From NCBI GenBank assembly GCA_016214925.1, contig JACRMO010000058.1, positions 1 to 11,972 of the forward strand: a stretch of DNA of 11,972 bases. The letters run 5' to 3'. The notes beneath the pieces are model-generated. The model ran no database searches. It was given only the letters and a program-made list of their open reading frames with translations, and was not told the DNA's origin. Each line of letters begins with the position of its first letter. The stretch's first letter is position 1. Positions 6,480-11,972 of this stretch are shown here, one piece after another. Source of the stretch: Gammaproteobacteria bacterium. GTDB lineage: Bacteria > Pseudomonadota > Gammaproteobacteria > Thiohalobacterales > Thiohalobacteraceae. A program made the position numbers and the translations under genes.

Positions 6480-7306
6480 ATGTGCCGACCCGGTTCGTGA
6501 CCCTTGCCGCCGCACATCACGCATTGGATATCCACCTCGGCCGAGGGTTCGGTGAACGGGAAATACGATGGCCGGAATCTTACCGCCAGATCGCGCTCGA
6601 AGAAGTTGCGTAGAAAATCGTCAAGCACACCTTTCAGATCGGCGAAGCTGGCATCCTCGTCCACATACAGGCCTTCCACCTGATGGAACATTGGCGTATG
6701 CGTCAGATCGGAATCACAGCGATAGACCCGACCCGGCGCGATGATGCGCAGCGGTGGCTGACGGTTTTCCATGACCCGAATCTGCACCGGTGACGTATGC
6801 GTGCGCAAGACGGTATGTTCGTCGAAATAAAAGGTGTCATGCATCGCACGCGCGGGATGATGCGCCGGGATATTGAGTGCTTCGAAGTTGTGGTAGTCGT
6901 CTTCGATTTCCGGACCCTGCGCGACTTCGAAACCCAATTGCGCGAACAGCGCCTCGATACGCATCAGCGTGCGCGTAACCGGATGCAGTCCGCCAGGTTG
7001 CTCGCCTCGACCCGGCAACGTGACATCGATTGACTGCTCCGCCAAGCGTTTGGCCAGCGCTTCACCGTCGAGCGTAATGCGGCGCGCATCCAGCCAGTCC
7101 TGCACCTGTTGCTTGGCCTGGTTGATAATCTGGCCGGCCGCTTTACGTTCCTCCGGCGCCAACTGACCAAGCTGCTTCAGTTGTTCGGTGAGCACACCCT
7201 TTTTGCCGAGATAGTGAACACGCACATCGTCCAGCGCCTTCAAATCGGCGGCCGCCACGATGGCACGTTCGGCATTCTGAATGACTTGTGTAATGGGGTC
7301 TGGCAC
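6446..7306 (-). CDS. pheS: Phenylalanyl-tRNA synthetase alpha subunit, C-terminus missing
   Basis: PheS carries the class II catalytic site that activates phenylalanine and charges tRNA-Phe together with PheT. The start is a GTG at 7306 with purine-rich AAGAG just before it; the protein begins MPDPITQVIQNAERA. Residues 1-269 follow the family: the N-terminal coiled coil (about 1-95, YLGKKGVLTEQLKQLGQLAP), motif 1 (HPVTRTLMRIEALFAQLGFE, then VAQGPEIEDDYHNFEALN), motif 2 (VYRCDSDLTHTPMFHQVEGL, 194-213) and FFERDLAVRFRPSYFPFTEP. After SAEVDIQCVMCGGKG the similarity stops. Family members go on for about 60 residues, including the GCGMVHPNV segment and motif 3 (GFAFGMG-ERL), which binds ATP. Here 17 unrelated residues (HEPGRHMTCLLSLASCI) lead to a TGA at 6448-6446, giving 286 residues against 327 in E. 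coli. The missing part occurs nowhere else in the window. As written the subunit should be inactive. A deletion or an assembly error are the main explanations. Confidence 0.9.
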   Translation of the reverse strand: MPDPITQVIQNAERAIVAAADLKALDDVRVHYLGKKGVLTEQLKQLGQLAPEERKAAGQIINQAKQQVQDWLDARRITLDGEALAKRLAEQSIDVTLPGRGEQPGGLHPVTRTLMRIEALFAQLGFEVAQGPEIEDDYHNFEALNIPAHHPARAMHDTFYFDEHTVLRTHTSPVQIRVMENRQPPLRIIAPGRVYRCDSDLTHTPMFHQVEGLYVDEDASFADLKGVLDDFLRNFFERDLAVRFRPSYFPFTEPSAEVDIQCVMCGGKGHEPGRHMTCLLSLASCI

Positions 7307-7311
7307 TGCTC

Positions 7312-7359
7312 TTAATCTTCCATTGTCTCAACGGATGGAAATGAAAAGGGGAAGGCCAT
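7312..7359 (-). CDS. Possible pheS leader peptide (15 codons)
   Basis: A short frame ATG-to-TAA encodes MAFPFSFPSVETMED, with three Phe codons in its first seven residues. AAGGGGAAGG lies about seven bases upstream as a possible Shine-Dalgarno. The TAA ends five bases before the pheS GTG, so coupling to pheS is possible. E. coli has a Phe-rich leader, pheM, in the same rplT-pheS gap. Here, however, the frame starts within the hairpin loop and the Phe codons come from its 3' arm and U-rich tail. Any terminator followed by Ts would tend to produce Phe codons, so this may be coincidence. Confidence 0.3.
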   Translation of the reverse strand: MAFPFSFPSVETMED

Positions 7360-7374
7360 GCCAGCCTTCCCCTT
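7346..7374 (-). terminator. Terminator or attenuator hairpin between rplT and pheS
   Basis: A perfect 11-bp stem, AAGGGGAAGGC pairing with GCCTTCCCCTT, with a 7-nt loop, is followed on the minus strand by TTCATTT. A second, GC-rich hairpin (CGACGGC/GCCGTCG, 7391-7408) lies between it and the rplT stop. The position matches the site of the pheST attenuator in E. coli. It could end most infC-rpmI-rplT transcripts and let a regulated fraction read into pheST. Confidence 0.75.
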
Positions 7375-7418
7375 CTCGTTACAGCACGTGCGACGGCATG
7401 CGCCGTCGTTGGTGTCGC

Positions 7419-7775
7419 TTAACCCAGGCTGGCTTTGGCCTGTGCCGCGATCACACCGAAAGCGGCCTTATCGAACACCGCCAAGTCCGCAAGCACCTTG
7501 CGGTCGATTTCGATGCTCGCCTTCTTCAGGCCGTTAATCAGACGGCTATAGGACAGACCATTCTCGCGGGCCGCGGCGTTGATACGCGCGATCCACAGCG
7601 CCCGGAACTGACGCTTGCGCTGACGGCGGTCACGATACGCATATTGACCGGCCTTGATGACCGCTTGTTTGGCAATCCGGAACACTTTGCGACGGGCACC
7701 GTAGTAGCCCTTCGCCTTGTCCATGATCTTCTTGTGTTTGGCGTGTGCGGTAACGCCACGTTTGACGCGTGCCAT
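7419..7775 (-). CDS. rplT: 50S ribosomal protein L20
   Basis: L20 binds 23S rRNA early in large-subunit assembly, and in E. coli it also represses rpmI-rplT translation through an mRNA site. The product is 118 residues, with the very basic N-terminal extension MARVKRGVTAHAKHKKIMDK, followed by AKGYYGARRKVFRIAKQAVI and the globular part ALWIARINAAARENGLSYSR. The Shine-Dalgarno AGGAGGT (7790-7784) is the strongest in the window and overlaps the rpmI stop, so the two genes are tightly coupled. It ends with TAA. Confidence 0.98.
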   Translation of the reverse strand: MARVKRGVTAHAKHKKIMDKAKGYYGARRKVFRIAKQAVIKAGQYAYRDRRQRKRQFRALWIARINAAARENGLSYSRLINGLKKASIEIDRKVLADLAVFDKAAFGVIAAQAKASLG

Positions 7776-7789
7776 GAGTGTCTACCTCC

Positions 7790-7987
7790 TCAACTGTACG
7801 GCAGCATGCGACGGACGCCCGCCACATCGGACTCGTGCACCTGAGCGGGACTGCCCAGCTGACGCTTACGCTTGCTGCTTTTCTTGGTGAGGATGTGACG
7901 CAGATGCGACTGCGCACGCTTGAAACCGCCGCTGGCCGAGCGCTTGAAACGCTTCAACGCACCGCTGTTGGACTTCATCTTCGGCAT
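7790..7987 (-). CDS. rpmI: 50S ribosomal protein L35
   Basis: A 65-residue, highly basic ribosomal protein with the family pattern MPKMKSNSGALKRFKRSASG followed by KRAQSHLRHILTKKSSKRKR. The start at 7987 is preceded by CGGAG nine bases upstream. The length equals that of E. coli L35. It lies between infC (99-bp gap) and rplT (14-bp gap), the conserved IF3 operon order. Confidence 0.98.
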   Translation of the reverse strand: MPKMKSNSGALKRFKRSASGGFKRAQSHLRHILTKKSSKRKRQLGSPAQVHESDVAGVRRMLPYS

Positions 7988-8086
7988 TGTAATGCACTCC
8001 GTATTCGGAATAGCTTCTATTTAGCACGTACAGGGCACCGACCATGCTCTGTCGATGACTTAGCCTGACGGCCACTCACTTCTCGA
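7988..8086 (-). promoter_or_regulatory. infC-rpmI spacer, possible L20 control region
   Basis: In E. coli the segment before rpmI folds into structures bound by L20 that shut off rpmI and rplT translation. This 99-nt gap contains small stems, AATAG/CTATT (8009-8021) and TCCG/CGGA (7998-8009). The latter partly covers the rpmI Shine-Dalgarno. The stems are short, and I could not establish the L20-recognition geometry by eye. Confidence 0.3.
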
Positions 8087-8605
8087 TCACTTTTTGGGGG
8101 ACATCACCATAACCATCTGGCGACCTTCCATCCTGGGGAACTGCTCGACGACCCCGTGCTCCTCGAGGTCGATCTTCACCCGATCCAGAAGTTCCATACC
8201 GAGTTCCTGATGGGCCATTTCACGGCCACGGAACCGGAGTGTCACCTTGACTCTATCCCCTTCTTCCAGGAAACGTATCAGGTTGCGGAGTTTGACCCGA
8301 TAATCCCCTATGTCGGTGCCGGGCCGGAATTTGATTTCCTTGACCTGCACCTGTTTCTGCTTCTTACGGGCCACGGCCTGCTTCTTGTTCGTCTCGAACA
8401 GAAACTTTCCGTAATCCATAACGCGGCAGACCGGTGGCTCGCTCTGCGGCGCGATCTCGACCAAGTCGAGTTCCGCCTCATCCGCGAGTGCCAGTGCCTG
8501 TTCGATCGTCAACACGCCGGCTTGTTCGCCGTCGGCCCCGATGACACGCACCTCACGAGCCGTAATGCGCTCGTTAATTCGGTATTTCTCTTTTCCCGCG
8601 CTGAT
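8087..8605 (-). CDS. infC: Translation initiation factor IF-3, AUC start
   Basis: IF3 binds the 30S subunit, keeps it apart from 50S and rejects non-canonical start codons and wrong tRNAs. In-frame coding runs upstream of the first GTG (8551) with the conserved N-terminus KYRINERITAREVRVIGADG, so the GTG cannot be the true start. The only in-frame stop upstream is the thrS TGA. An ATC at 8605 lies seven bases after a GGAGGG (8618-8613), the best-placed Shine-Dalgarno, and gives 172 residues (E. coli 180). An ATT at 8578 is a weaker alternative. Visible regions are the N domain (about 8-80, VDLVEIAP-like LDLVEIAPQSEPPVCRVMDY), the basic linker (KKQAVARKKQKQVQVKEIKF) and the C domain (RPGTDIGDYRVKLRNLIRFL to GRQMVMVMSPKK). 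Non-AUG starts on infC let IF3 limit its own synthesis. The gap to thrS is three bases. Confidence 0.95.
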   Translation of the reverse strand: MSAGKEKYRINERITAREVRVIGADGEQAGVLTIEQALALADEAELDLVEIAPQSEPPVCRVMDYGKFLFETNKKQAVARKKQKQVQVKEIKFRPGTDIGDYRVKLRNLIRFLEEGDRVKVTLRFRGREMAHQELGMELLDRVKIDLEEHGVVEQFPRMEGRQMVMVMSPKK

Positions 8606-8618
8606 GCTTCAGCCCTCC
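8603..8618 (-). promoter_or_regulatory. infC ribosome binding site with AUC start codon
   Basis: The minus strand reads GGAGGG, then CTGAAGC, then ATC. The purine box lies inside the last thrS codons (Leu-Glu-Gly) and the thrS TGA falls within the spacer. The seven-base spacing suits initiation at ATC, a near-cognate codon of the class that IF3 discriminates against. Together with the conserved residues upstream of the first GTG, this decides the start. Confidence 0.75.
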
Positions 8619-10534
8619 AAAATAGTTCGGCCGCGGCTCGCGATCTCGACGGCCAAGCGTTCGCTGAAGGTTTCCACCGTCATGACGCCCAGATCTTTTC
8701 CGCCCCGCGTGCGCACGGCCACAGTGCCCGTTTCAGCTTCCCGATCCCCGACAACCAACAAATAGGGAACCCGCTGAATCGTGTGCTCGCGGATTTTAAA
8801 GCCAATTTTCTCATTTCTCAAGTCCGATTTCGCCCGGATTCCCTGATTTTGCAAGGCTTCTTCGGCGTGCTGGACGGCCTCGGCCTGGCGATCGGTGATA
8901 TTCATGACCATCGCCTGGACCGGCGCCAGCCAGGTGGGCAGCAAACCGGCATAGTGCTCGATCAGGATGCCGATAAAGCGCTCCATAGAGCCCAACACGG
9001 CGCGATGTAACATCACCGGGATACGACGGCTGTTGTCCTCGGCGACATATTCGGCCCCCAGCCGCCCCGGCAGGACGAAATCGAGCTGCAAAGTACCACA
9101 TTGCCAGATCCGACCCAGACAATCTTTCAGGGAGAACTCGATCTTGGGACCGTAGAAGGCCCCCTCCCCCGGCTGGAGATCCCAGGCCAAGCCCTTGGCG
9201 TTCAGCGCCTGTTCCAGCGCGTGCTCGGCCTTGGTCCAGACCTCGTCGGAGCCGGCGCGCTTGGCCGGGCGGGTCGATAGCTTGAACAGGATGTCCTGGA
9301 ACCCGAAGTCCCCGTAGACCTCCAGGACCAGATCGATAAAGCGTTCCGCCTCCGCGCGCATCTGATCTTCAGTACAGAAGATATGCGCGTCGTCCTGGGT
9401 GAAGCCGCGGACCCGCATCAGTCCGTGCAGGGCGCCGGACGGCTCGTTGCGATGGCAGGAACCGAACTCGGCCATGCGCAAGGGCAGGTCGCGGTAGCTG
9501 TGCAGACCGTGGTTGAAAATCTGAATATGGCACGGGCAGTTCATCGGCTTAACCGCATAATCGCGGTTCTCCGACTGCGTGGTGAACATGTTCTCGCGGT
9601 AGAACTCCCAGTGGCCGGACTTCTCCCACAGGCCGCGGTCGACGATCTGCGGTGTGCGCACTTCCTGATAGCCGTTGGCGCTCAGTTTGTCGCGCATGTA
9701 CTGCTCGACCTTCTGCCAGACGGTCCAGCCGTTCGGATGCCAGAACACCATGCCCGGTGCTTCTTCCTGCATGTGGAACAGGTGCAGTTGTTTGGCGATC
9801 TTGCGGTGGTCGCGTTTCTCGGCCTCTTCCAACCGATGCAGGTAGGCCTTTAGCGCCTTAGCATCCGTCCAGGCGGTCCCGTAGATGCGTTGCAGCATTT
9901 CGTTGCGCGAATCGCCGCGCCAGTAGGCACCGGCCACCTTCATCAGCTTGAAGGCCTTGAGCTTGCCCGTCGATGGCACATGCGGGCCGCGGCACAGATC
10001 GATGAAGTCACCCTGCTGATACAGCGAAATATCTTCGTTGGCCGGGATGCTCTCGATGATTTCGGCCTTGTAGGCCTCGCCCAGATTGCGGAAGAAGCCG
10101 ACGGCTTCATCGCGGGGCATGATCTTGCGACTGACCGTGAAATCCGCCGCCGCCAGCTCGGTCATCTTGGCCTCGATGGCCGCGAGATCTTCCGGCGTGA
10201 ACGGCCGCGAATAGGCAAAGTCGTAGTAGAACCCGTCCTCGATCACCGGACCGATGGTGACTTGCGCGTCTGGGAACAGCGCCTTCACCGCTTGTGCAAG
10301 CAGATGCGCGGTGGAATGGCGGATGACATCCAAACCGTCCGCGTCACGCTCAGTAACGATGGCGAGCTGCGCATCCCGATCGATGAGCTGAGAGGTGTCG
10401 ACCAACTGACCGTCGACCCGACCGGCAAGCGCGGCCTTGGCCAGACCCGGGCCAATCGAGGCGGCGACATCGTGAACGGTGATGGGTTGATCGAACTGAC
10501 GCTGACTGCCGTCGGGGAGCGTAATGGTGGGCAT
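8609..10534 (-). CDS. thrS: Threonyl-tRNA synthetase
   Basis: ThrS charges tRNA-Thr and edits Ser-tRNA-Thr. The 641 residues (E. coli 642) cover an N-terminal TGS domain (1-63), an editing domain with His73 and His77 (HSTAH) plus Cys181 and His185 (CRGPH), the class II catalytic domain (about 245-535) and a C-terminal anticodon-binding domain. Zinc ligands are in place: Cys333 (KPMNCPCH), His384 (TQDDAH) and His510 (PVMLHRA). The start ATG at 10534 has GGAGA (10545-10541) six bases upstream. In E. coli ThrRS represses its own mRNA through tRNA-like leader hairpins. The leader here has a strong 14-bp hairpin and a small CCT-CGTAT-AGG element with CGT in its loop, but neither is a clear tRNA mimic. 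infC follows after three bases, so the two are co-transcribed. Confidence 0.98.
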   Translation of the reverse strand: MPTITLPDGSQRQFDQPITVHDVAASIGPGLAKAALAGRVDGQLVDTSQLIDRDAQLAIVTERDADGLDVIRHSTAHLLAQAVKALFPDAQVTIGPVIEDGFYYDFAYSRPFTPEDLAAIEAKMTELAAADFTVSRKIMPRDEAVGFFRNLGEAYKAEIIESIPANEDISLYQQGDFIDLCRGPHVPSTGKLKAFKLMKVAGAYWRGDSRNEMLQRIYGTAWTDAKALKAYLHRLEEAEKRDHRKIAKQLHLFHMQEEAPGMVFWHPNGWTVWQKVEQYMRDKLSANGYQEVRTPQIVDRGLWEKSGHWEFYRENMFTTQSENRDYAVKPMNCPCHIQIFNHGLHSYRDLPLRMAEFGSCHRNEPSGALHGLMRVRGFTQDDAHIFCTEDQMRAEAERFIDLVLEVYGDFGFQDILFKLSTRPAKRAGSDEVWTKAEHALEQALNAKGLAWDLQPGEGAFYGPKIEFSLKDCLGRIWQCGTLQLDFVLPGRLGAEYVAEDNSRRIPVMLHRAVLGSMERFIGILIEHYAGLLPTWLAPVQAMVMNITDRQAEAVQHAEEALQNQGIRAKSDLRNEKIGFKIREHTIQRVPYLLVVGDREAETGTVAVRTRGGKDLGVMTVETFSERLAVEIASRGRTILEG

Positions 10535-10574
10535 CGGTTATCTCCAGTGGTGACCTATACGAGGGGCCACATGC

Positions 10575-10605
10575 AACGGGGACAGATTGCAAATCTGTCC
10601 CCGTT
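10575..10605. repeat. Perfect 14-bp inverted repeat (REP-like) between tRNA-Val and thrS
   Basis: AACGGGGACAGATT pairs with AATCTGTCCCCGTT around a 3-nt loop. The GGGGACAG arm resembles a palindromic repeat I recall as dispersed in many proteobacterial genomes near REP-associated tyrosine transposases, though no transposase is present here. It starts 10 bp after the tRNA-Val CCA. On the plus strand it is followed by TT, so with its own last bases it resembles a terminator facing antisense transcription. On the minus strand it would form a hairpin in the thrS leader. Confidence 0.8.
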
Positions 10606-10614
10606 TTGAGGTAT

Positions 10615-10691
10615 TGGTAGGCGCGATTGGACTCGAACCAACGACCCCCACCATGTCAAGGTGGTGCTCTAACCAACTGAGCTACGCGCCT
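10615..10691 (-). tRNA. tRNA-Val (anticodon GAC)
   Basis: A 77-nt cloverleaf: acceptor AGGCGCG pairs with CGCGCCT, then discriminator A and an encoded CCA (10617-10615). The D arm is GCTCAGTTGGTTAGAGC. The anticodon stem is CCACC/GGTGG with loop TTGACAT, giving GAC. The T arm contains GGTTCGAGTCC. The body is nearly identical to E. coli tRNA-Val(GAC) outside the acceptor stem. It lies 80 bp upstream of thrS, an arrangement shared with Pseudomonas, and may share its transcript with thrS. Confidence 0.97.
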
Positions 10692-10704
10692 GCGAAGGTG
10701 GGCA

Positions 10705-10734
10705 AAGATACAGGAACACGCCGCCGCGTGGCAA
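10705..10734 (-). promoter_or_regulatory. Likely promoter of tRNA-Val (and possibly thrS operon)
   Basis: On the minus strand TTGCCA (10734-10729, five of six) and TATCTT (10710-10705, four of six) are separated by 18 bp and lie just upstream of the tRNA 5' end at 10691. The spacer contains a CACGC/GCGTG dyad. No better promoter is visible between the tRNA and thrS, so this may also serve the thrS-infC-rpmI-rplT genes. Confidence 0.5.
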
Positions 10735-10751
10735 GCGCTAGATCGACGCCA

Positions 10752-11972
10752 TCAGCTGTCCTGGGCCTGCGCCAGCTCCGGAAGTCCCAGGCCGACCTCG
10801 CGCAGCGTGCGGATCTCGTCGCGCAAGCGTGCGGCGGTTTCAAATTCCAGATTGCGGGCGTGTTCGTACATCTGCCGTTCCAGTTGCTTGAGCCGTTGCG
10901 CCACTTGAACCGGCGTAAGGTGGGCGTACTCGGCCTGCGGTTCCGCCACCTGACCCTGACGGCGCTGACCGCCGATGCCGGCACCCGCGCCCTCCATGAT
11001 GTCAGCCACGGATTTGCGGATACTCTGCGGCGTAATCCCATGCGCCTGATTGTAGGCGACCTGTTTGGCACGGCGACGGTCGGTCTCGTCCATGGCGCGG
11101 CGCATGGAGCCGGTGATCTTGTCCGCATAGAGAATCGCCCTGCCATTGATGTGCCGTGCGGCGCGGCCGATGGTCTGGATCAGCGAACGATCCGAACGCA
11201 GAAAACCCTCCTTATCCGCATCCAGAATAGCGACCAGCGAGACCTCGGGCATGTCCAGACCCTCGCGCAGCAGATTGATGCCGACCAACACATCGAATTC
11301 ACCGAGACGTAAATCGCGGATGATCTCGACGCGCTCGACAGTCTCGACATCCGAATGCAGATAGCGCACGCGCACCTCGTGTTCGGCCAGGTATTCGGTC
11401 AAATCCTCAGCCATGCGCTTGGTCAGCGTCGTCACCAATACGCTCTCGTTGACGGCAACACGTTTGCGGATCTCGGACAGCAGGTCGTCGACCTGACTGC
11501 CCACCGGCCTCACTTCGATCTCGGGATCGACCAGACCGGTCGGTCGCACGACCTGCTCCACGATCTGGCTGGCATGTTCCGCCTCGTACTGGCTTGGTGT
11601 GGCCGACACGAAAATCATCTGCGGCGCCAGCCGTTCGAACTCCTCGAATTTGAGCGGTCGGTTGTCCTACGCCGACGGCAAGCGAAACCCATATTCGACG
11701 AGTGTTTCCTTGCGCGAACGGTCGCCGCGGTACATGCCACCGAGCTGCGGGATGGTCACATGCGATTCGTCGATCACCAGCAAGGCCTCGGCCGGCAGAT
11801 AATCGAACAAGGTTGGCGGCGGTTCGCCGGCCTGCCGCCCGGACAGATAGCGTGAGTAATTCTCGATACCCGAGCAATAGCCCAGCTCGATCATCATCTC
11901 GATATCGAATTGGGTGCGCTGTTGCAGGCGTTGCGCCTCGACCAGCTTGTTGGCCTCATACAGTTGCGCCAA
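10752..11972 (-). pseudogene. uvrB: UvrB excinuclease subunit, C-terminal part, in-frame amber codon
   Basis: UvrB is the damage-verifying, DNA-loading ATPase of nucleotide excision repair. The window holds about 406 codons of the 3' part (E. coli UvrB is 673 residues). Visible in order are RTQFDIEMMIELGYCSGIEN, the Walker B box LLVIDESH, YGFRLPSA, motif III VSATPSQYE, motif IV VLVTTLTKRMAEDLTEYL, motif V DVLVGINLLREGLDMPEVSL, motif VI QTIGRAARH, and a C-terminal UVR domain that contacts UvrC (LKQLERQMYEHARNLEFETA). The frame is interrupted by TAG at 11669-11667, between YGFRLPSA and DNRPLKFEEFE. E. coli has Leu at this position, so a single TTG-to-TAG change explains it. Reading frame and conservation continue unchanged on both sides, to a TGA at 10754-10752. 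As written it yields a product lacking helicase motifs III-VI, and an ATG at 11618 has no Shine-Dalgarno for restart. The 5' end lies outside the window. Confidence 0.9.

Noticed and set aside
5647..6555. Plus-strand frame of 302 codons opposite pheT and the end of pheS
   Set aside because: Shadow of pheT, Arg- and His-rich with no domain; it does not encode the missing PheS C-terminus.
8156..9010. Plus-strand frame of 284 codons opposite infC and thrS
   Set aside because: Antisense shadow spanning two well-defined genes.
10587..11312. Plus-strand frame beginning GAIGLEPTTPTMSRWCSNQL
   Set aside because: This is the classic spurious protein from reading antisense through a tRNA (tRNA-Val), then antisense to uvrB.

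Overview
The window is a compact, moderately GC-rich stretch of chromosome, most likely from a gammaproteobacterium. Every gene I can support lies on the minus strand, so transcription runs from high to low coordinates. In that direction the order is uvrB (5' part outside the window), tRNA-Val(GAC), thrS, infC, rpmI, rplT, pheS, pheT, ihfA, a small MerR-type regulator, tRNA-Pro(GGG), mlaA, a class I DAHP synthase (aroG type), and prfB (3' end outside the window). The unbroken block from thrS to tRNA-Pro is the arrangement known from Pseudomonas and related Gammaproteobacteria. The proteins resemble the E. coli homologues closely in length and key residues.

Region by region: (a) 10752-11972 is the C-terminal part of UvrB, interrupted by one in-frame amber codon. 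(b) 10535-10691 holds tRNA-Val with a plausible promoter, then a perfect 14-bp inverted repeat before thrS. (c) 7419-10534 is the translation block thrS-infC-rpmI-rplT. infC appears to start at an AUC codon four bases after the thrS stop. (d) 7307-7418 holds two hairpins and a short Phe-containing reading frame that ends just before pheS, which may be a leader region. (e) 3418-7306 is pheS-pheT-ihfA-merR with overlapping or nearly abutting genes. The last ~60 codons of pheS, including class II motif 3, are absent and replaced by unrelated sequence with a 7-nt tandem repeat. (f) 3218-3407 is the tRNA-Pro unit with promoter and terminator-like hairpin. (g) 1-3076 carries mlaA, aroG and prfB as separate genes. 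prfB keeps its programmed +1 frameshift site.

Functionally this is housekeeping: protein synthesis (two aminoacyl-tRNA synthetases, IF3, L35, L20, RF2, two tRNAs), nucleoid architecture (IHF alpha), outer-membrane lipid asymmetry (MlaA), aromatic amino acid synthesis and nucleotide excision repair. I see no mobile element, CRISPR array, defence island or undescribed multi-gene system. What deserves attention is local. Two important genes look broken (pheS, uvrB), which may be real or an assembly or base-calling problem. There are also several translation-level control devices (RF2 frameshift, non-AUG infC start, possible pheS leader) and a few small repeats in the gaps.
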